Part shown: positions 21,290 through 28,095 of the stretch, in pieces
Numbering within the stretch: the first letter of the stretch is position 1
Layout of the letters: the number at the start of each line of letters is the position of its first letter
Assembly (NCBI GenBank): GCA_028285205.1
Contig: JANQQA010000055.1
Location: 1 to 32,315 of the forward strand
Source: Bythopirellula sp.
GTDB taxonomy: Bacteria; Planctomycetota; Planctomycetia; Pirellulales; Lacipirellulaceae
Direction: 5' to 3'
DNA length: 32,315 nucleotides
Notes under the pieces: generated by a model
Told to the model about the DNA's origin: nothing
Database searches by the model: none
What the model saw: the letters and a program-made list of their open reading frames with translations, nothing else
Made by a program: the position numbers and the translations under genes

Positions 21290-21646
21290 ATGATTCGGCA
21301 GCTAAGGATGCGCACCGCGTCGGAATACGCACTTTTGATGGCAATCGTTGTTGGCGTAGTGTTCGCTCTATGGATGGCGACAGTCCTGCCTCACGGCGAG
21401 CTTTGGGTTGTCACGCTTGTGTCAAGCGTGTTCGCCTACAAAGCATGCACGAAACTCGGTTGGTTGGCGCTAGTATTGATTCCTTTCTTTCCGTTCTTGT
21501 TATTCGTGGTCGAGCTGGATCGTCAGGAAAGTGAAAGGTATCCGTTTGGCATCGCCATCGCTACGTGGTCTGTCTTTGCTTTCGCTGCAGCTGTGGGAGC
21601 TTGGCGCTGGTGGAAGCGATTGCGCGATGCAGCGGCAGACACCTAA
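21290..21646 (+). CDS. Three-helix membrane protein, unknown function
   Basis: 118 aa. Three membrane helices (about residues 12-31, 36-70 and 85-104), basic N-terminus (MIRQLRMR) and a Trp/Arg-rich end (RWWKRLRDAAAD). Family not recognised. The ATG has no clear ribosome site; the preceding attC is truncated, so its old leader is probably lost. Confidence 0.6.
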   Translation: MIRQLRMRTASEYALLMAIVVGVVFALWMATVLPHGELWVVTLVSSVFAYKACTKLGWLALVLIPFFPFLLFVVELDRQESERYPFGIAIATWSVFAFAAAVGAWRWWKRLRDAAADT

Positions 21647-21696
21647 TGACTCAAAACACCGAAGACAGACAACGGGGAATACATGCGAACAACTCC

Positions 21697-21797
21697 GCCT
21701 AACAATGCGCCTTGTCCGAAGGAACGCCTATCACGACGTTGCAACGTGCCAACGGCAGCGCCAGGCGCGTCGTTGCAAGTAAGCTAGAACGTTAGGC
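21697..21797 (+). repeat. attC site (complete, 101 bp)
   Basis: R'' GCCTAAC, R' GTTAGGC. The middle has GCAACGTGCC..GGCAGCG..CGTTGC arms and is related to the attC at 10073 rather than to the common types. Confidence 0.88.
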
Positions 21798-21802
21798 GCC
21801 AA

Positions 21803-22213
21803 ATGATCCAAAAGACGTTTCGAGAGTATTCTTTCGCTATTCTACTGACGGCGCACTCTGTCGTGATACTCTCTTCATGTACCTCTAGCGAGGATGCATC
21901 AGCCTATGATCCGACAATGTGGTTTCGCGTTGGAAAATGCATCGGACAAGCCAAGTCTAACGGGCATGATCTGTGTCTAGAGTTTTTCTTGGAACGCCTC
22001 GATGACACTGAAGACCTGGTGCCGATTGCGAACCTCGATCGGACACTGGACGATCTATCCAAAGAAGCCTCAATCGGCTTGTGCGGATCAGAAGAAGTCG
22101 ACAATCAGGTATTTATCTACATTCTCGATAGAACCCGATCCGATGGCCTGTTCGATTCAGTGTTTCTCGGCCCAGCGCCATGTACTGATACCCTGCCGCA
22201 GGACGAGGCCTAA
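21803..22213 (+). CDS. Lipoprotein, unknown function
   Basis: 136 aa. The signal peptide ends in VILSSC with Cys26 as the lipidated residue. The mature part is acidic with paired Cys (GKCIGQAKSNGHDLC and IGLCGSEE) and a C-terminal APCTDTLPQDEA. Family not recognised. The ATG lies 6 bases after R' (GTTAGGCGCCAAATG), where TTAGG may serve as ribosome site. The TAA stop is the TAA of the next R'' box. Confidence 0.68.
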   Translation: MIQKTFREYSFAILLTAHSVVILSSCTSSEDASAYDPTMWFRVGKCIGQAKSNGHDLCLEFFLERLDDTEDLVPIANLDRTLDDLSKEASIGLCGSEEVDNQVFIYILDRTRSDGLFDSVFLGPAPCTDTLPQDEA

Positions 22214-22268
22214 CATGACGCTGCACTTACCGCCATGTACTGTTCACAACGTAGTTAGAACGCTGTAA
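22208..22268 (+). repeat. attC site (shortened, R' mutated)
   Basis: R'' GCCTAAC, ATGACGCTGCACTTACCGCC, then GTTCACAACGTAGTTAGAAC. R' reads GCTGTAA. Confidence 0.72.
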
Positions 22269-22280
22269 ATCACATCGAGA

Positions 22281-22715
22281 ATGACACGGCACTCCGTATA
22301 TTCAGCCTTTATTGCCACTCTAGTGTTAGGCATTTCTTTCGCCGACGGAACTGATGGCTTTGATGCTCAGAGAATTGCCGACGGCTACTCGGCTGCGGCG
22401 AACAGCAAGGACCTGGAAGCGGTGTTGTCGTATTGGTCCGACGATGCGGAGCTGGTGTTTTTGCCCGGTGGGGACGGCCAGACGATTTCTGGTCATGCCG
22501 GTCTCCGACATTTCTACGAGGAAGTGTTCTCGTCCGATCATCACGAAACGATGACAATCACCGTCACAGATGTGGAGGTGGAAGGCGATCTGATTCGCGA
22601 GTGGGGCGCTTACGAGATCGGCTCGGAAGTGCGGGGCTGCTACGTAATCGTTCGTCGCAGGAGCGACGGATGGAAGGTATACCGAGAGTGGCTGGTTGAG
22701 CCGTGCGGAGAGTGA
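22281..22715 (+). CDS. Secreted NTF2-like / SnoaL-like protein
   Basis: 144 aa. Signal peptide about residues 1-22 (IATLVLGISFADG). The mature part is a cone-shaped NTF2-like fold: DAQRIADGYSAAANSKDLEA, VLSYWSDDAELVFLPGGDGQ, ISGHAGLRHFYEEVF, REWGAYEIGSEVRGCYVIVR, WKVYREWLVEPCGE. The family includes ketosteroid-isomerase-like enzymes and DUF4440 proteins. Catalytic acids cannot be assigned here. Two Cys near the end may form a disulfide. The ATG has ATCGAGA just before it. Confidence 0.85.
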   Translation: MTRHSVYSAFIATLVLGISFADGTDGFDAQRIADGYSAAANSKDLEAVLSYWSDDAELVFLPGGDGQTISGHAGLRHFYEEVFSSDHHETMTITVTDVEVEGDLIREWGAYEIGSEVRGCYVIVRRRSDGWKVYREWLVEPCGE

Positions 22716-22740
22716 CGCATGGCAAAACGCTGCACGGCCA
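22711..22740 (+). repeat. attC relic (L'' spacer only)
   Basis: GTGACGCATGGCAAAACGCTGCACGGCCAA keeps the CGCTGCACGG motif of attC but neither core box. What follows is a foreign gene fragment. Confidence 0.4.
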
Positions 22741-22779
22741 ACGCGGGGACAAACATGGTCGGTCAAACACAACGTAGGC

Positions 22780-22905
22780 ATTCCGCGCCACAGGGTGGCG
22801 CATCAAGAAATGATCGTGGATTGGTTCGACTTCTGGCTGAACGGACATGAGGATGACGATCCGGACAAGGCCGATCAGTATCGTCGATGGCGAGAAATGA
22901 ACTGA
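22780..22905 (+). pseudogene. C-terminal fragment of an S9-type (prolyl oligopeptidase-like) peptidase
   Basis: About 40 residues: a hydrophobic-basic lead (IPRHRVAHQEM), then IVDWFDFWLNGHEDDDPDKA and DQYRRWREMN. The WF.FWLNG.ED.DP.KA.QY.RWR ending is the very recognisable C-terminus of S9 serine peptidases and related alpha/beta hydrolases. Everything that makes the enzyme (propeller, catalytic Ser, Asp, His) is absent, so it is a non-functional remnant left by deletion. Such large enzymes are not typical cassette cargo, so a chromosomal insertion or rearrangement has occurred here. Confidence 0.72.
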
Positions 22906-22933
22906 CACTGTTGGATAAACAGGATTGGGCATC

Positions 22934-23602
22934 ATGAAGTCTCACAAGAATCGAATGTCTCGAAGAGCACTCGCAGTGATGGGACTCATTGGCGCCGTCG
23001 TTTCAATCCAACTCGCTGCACAGCAGTCAGGCTATTTCAATGAAAGTCTGGAGGATGTCGCCGCCAGGAACCCGCTTGAACCAGTCAGAATACTCGTCGA
23101 TTTCCACTCCATTCAGAGGGAACCACAACTCGTAAAGATGCTCGAGGGATCAAATGTTTCGCTTGATGGTCTTCGGTTCAAGTTTGTCGGTAGCGGTGGC
23201 GGGGGTACAGACGCGTTGACGTTTGATCAAAATGGTCGCATGCAGAAAATGTCCGTAGATGAGCTCTTTGACGAAGCCGAACTTCAACACCGCCTGTTCT
23301 TTCAGCTGGTGACGTCAGAGGGCAAGGAGATTCCTGATGTGCCCTGCCCGATCGCGGATGAGGTGGCGCCCACGGAGGACGAGCACGGCCAGCCTGGAGA
23401 TCCCGCTGTCGAGCTCGCTTGCGGTTTGCGGATTGTCGAAATGCGGGTGTCCGGAACGGCTGGCGACGCACTGCGATTCGTCAATCAGTACCGAGACCTT
23501 GCACGCTTTGTAAAGACCCCATCTGACGCACAACAGCAAAGAATGTTGGAGCAAATACTAAAAGCCCGCTGCGCCAGCGGTGACGCTTTGGCATGCCAGT
23601 AA
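22934..23602 (+). CDS. Secreted protein of unknown function
   Basis: 222 aa. Basic N-terminus and hydrophobic core (RALAVMGLIGAVVSIQLAAQ) form a signal peptide, with likely cleavage after AAQ. Mature part: NPLEPVRILVDFHSIQREPQ, VGSGGGGTDALTFDQNGRMQ, then an acidic middle with a Cys pair (DVPCPIADE, ELACGLRIVEM) and a Cys pair at the end (KARCASGDALACQ), suggesting two disulfides. It directly follows the S9-peptidase remnant and may be part of the same imported segment. The ATG is preferred over TTG at 22925. Family not recognised. Confidence 0.7.
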   Translation: MKSHKNRMSRRALAVMGLIGAVVSIQLAAQQSGYFNESLEDVAARNPLEPVRILVDFHSIQREPQLVKMLEGSNVSLDGLRFKFVGSGGGGTDALTFDQNGRMQKMSVDELFDEAELQHRLFFQLVTSEGKEIPDVPCPIADEVAPTEDEHGQPGDPAVELACGLRIVEMRVSGTAGDALRFVNQYRDLARFVKTPSDAQQQRMLEQILKARCASGDALACQ

Positions 23603-23607
23603 TCCCA

Positions 23608-23646
23608 AGACGCGCCGATACTTGGCGGCTAGCTAGAACGCTGGAC
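23608..23646 (+). repeat. attC relic (3' end only)
   Basis: CTTGGCGGCTAGCTAGAACGCTGGAC matches the L'/R' end, with GCTGGAC for R'. The 5' two-thirds are absent. Confidence 0.55.
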
Positions 23647-23651
23647 GACAC

Positions 23652-24047
23652 ATGAAAATCACGCCGCTTATTGTCCCCGGCTTCCTTGCAGTCTTGTTGA
23701 CGTCCTGCGGTGCTGATTTATGCGGGAACAATCAGATCGATCGGATACCAGGGCCGGACGGTCAATCTGAGTTAGTGGTGTTCGTCCGAAATTGCGGTGC
23801 GACCACCGGCTTCTCCACCCATGTTTCGCTCCTTGATCGAAGTGAGGCGCTGGGGGACGCTACCGGTAACGTCTTCGTGGGGGACTCAGACCGTGGAGCC
23901 GCACCCACCGATGAGGGAAACAGCCTGAGATTGCACATAGATTGGACCGATGATCGGACTGTCAAGATAGCCCACAGCCGGCTCGCCCGAGTATTCAAGT
24001 CCGAGGCGGAAGTGAACGACATCACGATTCGCTTTGAGAGCCTGTGA
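23652..24047 (+). CDS. Conserved lipoprotein of unknown function
   Basis: 131 aa. The signal peptide ends in LLTSC (Cys19). The mature part carries DLCGNNQIDRIPGPDGQSEL, VVFVRNCGATTGFSTHVSLL, then GNVFVGDSD and LHIDWTDDRTVKIAHS. The CG..I..IPSPDG....VVF.R.CGATTGFST.VSLL pattern is a recurrent family of small bacterial lipoproteins with two conserved Cys. No role is known. The ATG follows an attC relic by 5 bases. Confidence 0.82.
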   Translation: MKITPLIVPGFLAVLLTSCGADLCGNNQIDRIPGPDGQSELVVFVRNCGATTGFSTHVSLLDRSEALGDATGNVFVGDSDRGAAPTDEGNSLRLHIDWTDDRTVKIAHSRLARVFKSEAEVNDITIRFESL

Positions 24048-24095
24048 GGAACTGCACGAGTGGCCGGCCGGTGCCCGCAAGCCAGAACGCTTGGC
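24048..24095 (+). repeat. attC relic (48 bp)
   Basis: GGAACTGCACGAGTGGCCGG then GGTGCCCGCAAGCCAGAAC and GCTTGGC. R'' is gone and R' mutated. The GGAATCTGCTAGATTCGGCC flank of cassette starts is still seen just after it. Confidence 0.6.
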
Positions 24096-24163
24096 GGAAT
24101 CTGCTAGATTCGGCCAATCCGCCGGCCTGTCCTGACCGACGTAGCCGTTCGCGCGAGTGACTT

Positions 24164-24772
24164 ATGCTCCCAGCCTATTCTGTTTCCAGTGAGTACACGC
24201 CTGACTCCTCGGAGAGCTCCGCGGAAAGATCGAATGTATGTGATGCACTTCGCTATGCCACCGCCTGGGCCAATCGCCTTGGCGTTGACTGCCGCTTGGA
24301 GTTCGCAGACCCCGAACTGCAGGCTGAGCACTGGAGAAACGTTCAACAGTTCACAAAAGACGCCGGACTGGTAGCCCAGATAAGGCGCTGCTTCAAGAAG
24401 GGAGAATGGTCGGCAAGAGCAGCCATATCCGAGCTGGATGATTCAGCGCGGTCTGTAATTACCACGCTCGAAGACTGCCCAGACCTGTCGGCCTTCGCAG
24501 CTGCGGCAATTGAGTCGTTGGATCGGTTTCCGACAAATGTTCACGTCGGCGACGGAAAGATCGCGCTTCGTGCATTGTCTATCAGCATCTGGCGAGAACA
24601 GTGGCGTACCTACTCCGGATCATTGCATCTGTATAGATTCGATGACGAGAAGTTGACGATCATGGTTAGACTGTTGTCCACCAAGGCTTGGGACGATGAT
24701 CAGTTGAAACCGGTCGGAGGGAGCTTGCTGTCCGACTTGGAAAGCAATGCTCCATTCAGGCGATGCGAGTAA
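24164..24772 (+). CDS. Hypothetical protein
   Basis: 202 aa, soluble and acidic. N-terminal helical part (NVCDALRYATAWANRLGVDC, ELQAEHWRNVQQFTKDAGLV), then QIRRCFKKGEWSARAAISEL, and a beta-rich second half (DGKIALRALSISIWREQWRT, SGSLHLYRFDDEKLTIMVRL). I do not recognise the family. No ribosome site is obvious at the ATG; the preceding 68 bases hold a decayed leader. No intact attC flanks it. Confidence 0.6.
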   Translation: MLPAYSVSSEYTPDSSESSAERSNVCDALRYATAWANRLGVDCRLEFADPELQAEHWRNVQQFTKDAGLVAQIRRCFKKGEWSARAAISELDDSARSVITTLEDCPDLSAFAAAAIESLDRFPTNVHVGDGKIALRALSISIWREQWRTYSGSLHLYRFDDEKLTIMVRLLSTKAWDDDQLKPVGGSLLSDLESNAPFRRCE

Positions 24773-24864
24773 GCCATGCGCTCAACCCGTTCGCACGGGC
24801 CACACTGAACCAGAGTTGAAGTCGATGACGCAGGCCTCCGAGAGCACATGCAGATGATTCTTCC

Positions 24865-24883
24865 GTCTTTCAAGGCGCTACAT
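24865..24883 (+). repeat. attC relic (R''/L'')
   Basis: GTCTTTCAAGGCGCTACAT retains the AAGGCGCT spacer and a mutated R''. The rest is deleted and a gene begins 10 bases later. Confidence 0.5.
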
Positions 24884-24893
24884 TATTGATCAT

Positions 24894-25394
24894 ATGGCCA
24901 ACCTACTCCCGGACAATCTCGTACCTCACCTGCAATCCGTGAACCAGCGGATGTTTGACGGACGGGCACCACTCGATTTTTGGCGCTGGGGTAATGAGCA
25001 ATCCATGGTCACCGGCTTTATGGATCTGGCGGGGCTACTTCAGCTAGCGGCATTGAACGGCGAATCCCCCGATACGTGGCCAAACGGGTACAGAATGATC
25101 ATGCTGCTCTTCAATTGGGAGGCGTCGGCGCAGTCAGACGGTTGGTCTCAGTATTTCAGCACACCCGATGAGCAGGTAGCGAGTGTCTGTTCGCTGTATA
25201 AGTTTGTCGGGTTGCCGGAAGAGGCGGAGGCAATATCGAAAGCTCGCGAAGTCGTCGGTCGCGGTGGCAACGAGGCAGATGTCTCTGCGGCATATGCCGC
25301 TTCCAGACACGCTCTCTCCGTGGATCTAGATCGCCTCGAGCATCTGGCAAAGTGGTTTCGCGATAACGCGGATTTCTACTTGTACAAGGTCTAA
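24894..25394 (+). CDS. Conserved hypothetical protein (DUF4375/DMP19-like)
   Basis: 166 aa, helical and soluble. LPDNLVPHLQSVNQRMFDGR, then DFWRWGNEQSMVTGFMDLAG, MIMLLFNWEASAQSDGWSQY, YKFVGLPEEAEAISKAREVV and a closing LDRLEHLAKWFRDNADFYLY. The E..A.SDGW.QYF segment followed by a GLPE.A..I..A helix recalls DMP19/DUF4375 proteins, but this is a weak match. The ATG starts 10 bases after an attC relic, and the TAA ends in the next relic. Confidence 0.6.
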   Translation: MANLLPDNLVPHLQSVNQRMFDGRAPLDFWRWGNEQSMVTGFMDLAGLLQLAALNGESPDTWPNGYRMIMLLFNWEASAQSDGWSQYFSTPDEQVASVCSLYKFVGLPEEAEAISKAREVVGRGGNEADVSAAYAASRHALSVDLDRLEHLAKWFRDNADFYLYKV

Positions 25395-25409
25395 GTCAAA
25401 CCGTTAGAC
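25389..25409 (+). repeat. Collapsed attC (21 bp)
   Basis: GTCTAAG and GTTAGAC are separated by only TCAAACC, forming a short inverted repeat (GTCTAA / TTAGAC). It looks like an attC whose whole middle was deleted. Confidence 0.55.
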
Positions 25410-25412
25410 ATC

Positions 25413-25469
25413 ATGAAACGCTATCGAGAATCACACTCGTTTGAGACGGCAGACAGGTTCAGGAAGTGA
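25413..25469 (+). CDS. Possible 18-aa leader peptide
   Basis: ATG to TGA reading MKRYRESHSFETADRFRK. Its stop codon overlaps the GTG start of the DUF2835 gene (GTGA), the typical arrangement for translational coupling. The peptide is highly charged and has no known motif. Confidence 0.3.
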   Translation: MKRYRESHSFETADRFRK

Positions 25470-25705
25470 GCTCCACAAACCGTACGAGAGTTATTCGCTT
25501 CCGGCTCGCCATCCCCGCGGAAGAGTACTTGGCCTATTACCAAGGCAGCGCCCAAGAGGTCGTCGCACGCTCCGATGACAACAAGATTGTTCGGTTTCCC
25601 GCCAATGCAATTCGGCAGTTTGTTACCCACGACGGTGTGTTCGGCCACTTTGAGGTTACTTTTGATGAGAGCAACAAACTCATTGCGATACAGTCTATAG
25701 AATAG
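25466..25705 (+). CDS. DUF2835 family protein
   Basis: 79 aa. RFRLAIPAEEYLAYYQGSAQ, VVARSDDNKIVRFPANAIRQ, FVTHDGVFGHFEVTFDESNK and LIAIQSIE follow the full DUF2835 plan (F.I.I....Y..YY.G.A..V.....G..V.FPA..L..FV...G..G.F...FD..NK...L). The family is small, uncharacterised and essentially gammaproteobacterial, which is a taxonomic hint. Elsewhere it is normally an ordinary chromosomal gene. The GTG start overlaps a short upstream frame. Confidence 0.9.
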   Translation: MSSTNRTRVIRFRLAIPAEEYLAYYQGSAQEVVARSDDNKIVRFPANAIRQFVTHDGVFGHFEVTFDESNKLIAIQSIE

Positions 25706-25775
25706 GAACCACTGAACAGCGCCTGACTCGACACTTATGGCTCTCCCCTGATTTTCGAAGAAGGAGGATAGATCG

Positions 25776-26459
25776 ATGAGAATCGCTAACGTTTCTCTCC
25801 TACTTCTCGTCTTCGCAGCCTCAAACAGCGCTGCTACCGAGCCCGACCATTCCAAACATTACATCGTAGTGCGAACGGAAACGGTCAAGCGTTTACCGGT
25901 AGAGGAAACCGGCAATCTCTCGCCTTCGCTTGAGCGTCAGGCCGGTCCGGATGAGATTTGGAGCAGTAACTCATGCGGGTTTGCGGAGTACTCCTATGCT
26001 GCGGTCAAACTCGAGGAGTATTCCGGATACTTCAACACCGCCTATTCCGTGGAAGATCTACCGACAATTCATGCCAGAGGGCACCTCGGTGAGTGGTGCC
26101 GACTGGAGCCGTTTCTCTATGAAAAGCCAACGCTCGTCACCATTGGGTATTGGAACGGCACGGCGCATGTAACCAGAGGTACAGCGATCCATTGGGACGG
26201 AGACGATCGCGAATATATCGACAACCCTGCGGTCATTGAGGAAAACGGCTGGACAGATAAGGTGGTTGAGATACCGGATCCCACGAACTCATCAAACTGC
26301 TTCACCAAAGATGGATTATCGAATGACCGGTTCGAGTTCTTGGCGGGCAGACCGAATGTCGACAGATTCGGTGAGAAGTATTGCTTTTCGAAAGGCGTTT
26401 ACATTCGAGATCTCAGTGAGAATTGGAAAGAAACGGATTTCATAAAAACACTGGAGTAG
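25776..26459 (+). CDS. Secreted protein of unknown function
   Basis: 227 aa. Signal peptide (IANVSLLLLVFAASNSAATE) with cleavage near residue 20. The mature part is beta-rich with paired Cys (SSNSCGFAEYSYAAVKLEEY, EWCRLEPFLYEKPTLVTIGY, SNCFTKDG, YCFSKGVYIRDLSENW), four Cys that could form two disulfides. AAGGAGG 9 bases before ATG is a strong ribosome site. Family not recognised. No attC flanks it. Confidence 0.72.
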   Translation: MRIANVSLLLLVFAASNSAATEPDHSKHYIVVRTETVKRLPVEETGNLSPSLERQAGPDEIWSSNSCGFAEYSYAAVKLEEYSGYFNTAYSVEDLPTIHARGHLGEWCRLEPFLYEKPTLVTIGYWNGTAHVTRGTAIHWDGDDREYIDNPAVIEENGWTDKVVEIPDPTNSSNCFTKDGLSNDRFEFLAGRPNVDRFGEKYCFSKGVYIRDLSENWKETDFIKTLE

Positions 26460-26512
26460 TTCGGCACATCTTTGATTTTGAGACAGGTTCGTTCGGCCGT
26501 TTCTAGAATCAG

Positions 26513-27445
26513 TCATTCACGCAGCAGCACGTGCCGAACGACCCCCTCGCACGACTCGTGCGGAGACAGCTCCTCGCGCGAGGGTTCGACCTCCATTTCA
26601 TAGTGACGACTGATCTGTATTTCTCTGGCGCCTACCGCTGTGTTTAGGCAAAGTACGCTCATCTGGCCGGTCTCGTCCCTGATATCCAGTATTGTGTGAC
26701 TCGACGTGCCAAGCACGCCGGTTATCGCTACGTGCAAGCGCGACCGCTTGGGATCACTCTTGTATTCAGCGACAGTATTGTCCGCGCCTTTGGCGACGTA
26801 ATCTTCGTCTGTCCGGCCGATCGCGGACTTCCAGCTCTCCGGCCACGATTGGGTGAAGAACTTCGAGAACGAGGATTCGCCATCGACATGCTCGACTGGC
26901 GCCGCCTCTCCGAATTCGGACTTAATTCGTTCAACTTTTTCCTCATCTTCAGCCAGATACCCATCATCCAGAAAGTATGCGTTTGACTCGAAGCACCGGG
27001 TCGATACCGCAAGGAGGGTGTCGAAATCCGAGTACATCAACCGAATCTCTGTATCCTGATTGAACGAAAGATACACGGGACTCCTGTTCGTTCCCTCGCT
27101 CGACAGGACAACAGCGTAGATATCCCCTTGAAACGAGAACAATGGAAACCACAGGGGGTTGAACCCTTCGGTACCGCCAAAGATCTTGAGCTGCATGCGA
27201 TACTCGTCGATCGCCTCAGCTAGCGACAGAAACGAATAGCCCGGGATCAGTTCCAACGGCTCCCGCGCGCCGTTGTGCCATTCGTAGAGATCGCGGCACT
27301 CCCGAGGAAGCCGGTAGGGACTCAGTTGCCCTTCCAATCGCATGAACTCTGCTTCAGAGATTCCAGAATGAAAATGTGGCTGTAAGTCCGGGAATCTCGC
27401 CTTTATGGCTTCTTCCAGTTTTGACAATGCTGCAGCTGTGCTCAT
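26513..27445 (-). CDS. SUKH-domain protein with an extra C-terminal domain (reverse strand)
   Basis: 310 aa on the minus strand. Residues about 8-165 form a SMI1/KNR4 domain: LSKLEEAIKARFPDLQPHF, GQLSPYRLPRECRDLYEWHN, IPGYSFLSLAEAIDEYRM, FPLFSFQGDIYAVVL. The C-terminal 140 residues (ESWKSAIGRTDEDYVAKGAD, HVAITGVLGTSSHTILDIRD, YEMEVEPSREELSPHE) are a separate beta-rich domain of unknown family. The start at 27445 has GAGAGG upstream on the same strand; longer readings lack a signal. SUKH proteins act as toxin antidotes; the fusion suggests a distinct partner. The gene must have its own promoter in 27446-27580. Confidence 0.8.
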   Translation of the reverse strand: MSTAAALSKLEEAIKARFPDLQPHFHSGISEAEFMRLEGQLSPYRLPRECRDLYEWHNGAREPLELIPGYSFLSLAEAIDEYRMQLKIFGGTEGFNPLWFPLFSFQGDIYAVVLSSEGTNRSPVYLSFNQDTEIRLMYSDFDTLLAVSTRCFESNAYFLDDGYLAEDEEKVERIKSEFGEAAPVEHVDGESSFSKFFTQSWPESWKSAIGRTDEDYVAKGADNTVAEYKSDPKRSRLHVAITGVLGTSSHTILDIRDETGQMSVLCLNTAVGAREIQISRHYEMEVEPSREELSPHESCEGVVRHVLLRE

Positions 27446-27577
27446 CGGCCTCTCATCTGTAACGCCACAAAACGACCGTAGGTATTCAGCATGCAGTAAC
27501 ATAGTTGGGCTGGCAACAATGATTGCAGCGTGCTCGTGGCCGGATGGCGCTGGCGAATGGCATGTACAAAGGACTCC

Positions 27578-27665
27578 ATCTATCAAGGCGCTGCACGGGA
27601 TGTCGGGCCGCGCCTGTCACAGCTCTTGCAGTTAGTTGCTATCCTTGAGGCAAGAACCGCGGTCA
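27578..27665 (+). repeat. attC site, R' lost
   Basis: R'' is ATCTATC, then AAGGCGCTGCACGGG and the long-form middle (GTCACAGCTCTTGCAGTTAG, CTATCCTTGAGGCAAGAACC). It ends abruptly at GGTCATTCGG, and the next gene begins there. Confidence 0.7.
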
Positions 27666-27679
27666 TTCGGAGAGTCGTA

Positions 27680-27997
27680 TTGCCAATATCCGACAGATAC
27701 AAAGCCGCCTGCGCAAACTATGTCCGTCAAGCATCCGAACGGCCCGGGATGTTCTTTCGGTCGCTTGACGACTTTGAAAGTCAAATGCACGGTCATGCCG
27801 TTGCGTTTATAGAGTTCGGCGACATAAGCGGCTCCACCGACAGGTTCAATAGCCAGTTCGGAAACTGGTTGTACCAGAACTTCCAGCTCAGCTGCTGCAG
27901 TGGATGGGCCTATGCAATCAACAGGTCCACTGAGTCGGAAGACCACGCTGAAGCGAAGTTCTTTGAACTCGTAGAGGAGTTCCTTGAGCAATGGTAG
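27680..27997 (+). CDS. Conserved hypothetical protein
   Basis: 105 aa from TTG, with GGAGAG 6-11 bases upstream. ISDRYKAACANYVRQASERP, GMFFRSLDDFESQMHGHAVA, FIEFGDISGSTDRFNSQFGN, WLYQNFQLSCCSGWAYAINR, then a helix (AKFFELVEEFLEQW). The RY.....YV.....RP.M.F.SLD.FE...HGHA.AF plus SGWA.AI pattern is a known small uncharacterised family. A longer reading frame extends up into the attC and would give attC-encoded N-terminal residues, which I do not believe. It overlaps or abuts nothing upstream. Confidence 0.65.
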   Translation: MPISDRYKAACANYVRQASERPGMFFRSLDDFESQMHGHAVAFIEFGDISGSTDRFNSQFGNWLYQNFQLSCCSGWAYAINRSTESEDHAEAKFFELVEEFLEQW

Positions 27998-28047
27998 TCA
28001 TTGATTCTTGGCGGCCGCCAACTTCACATTGGGATACACAGCGAACG

Positions 28048-28090
28048 ATTGAACAAGCGCGCCGCTGCGCCGTAAGCTGGAACTTTGGAC
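28048..28090 (+). repeat. attC relic (43 bp)
   Basis: ATTGAACAAGCGCGCCGCTGCGCC, GTAAGCTGGAAC and TTTGGAC correspond to R'', L' and R' with the middle deleted. The final TTTGGAC doubles as a possible ribosome site for the next gene. Confidence 0.62.
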
Positions 28091-28095
28091 ATACT

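Noticed and set aside
546..21797. Repeated 60-120 bp elements with gene-sized spacing, as a CRISPR array or dispersed repeats
   Set aside because: Spacing is irregular and gene-sized, and the elements carry R''/L''/L'/R' core boxes typical of attC. Repeats are imperfect and much longer than CRISPR repeats.
22309..22935. Several minus-strand frames over the NTF2-like gene
   Set aside because: The plus frame is a complete signal-peptide plus NTF2-like protein; the minus frames have no domain and an odd composition.
27530..27679. Extended N-terminus of the 27680 gene
   Set aside because: It would be translated from attC sequence and has no ribosome site; the TTG at 27680 has GGAGAG.
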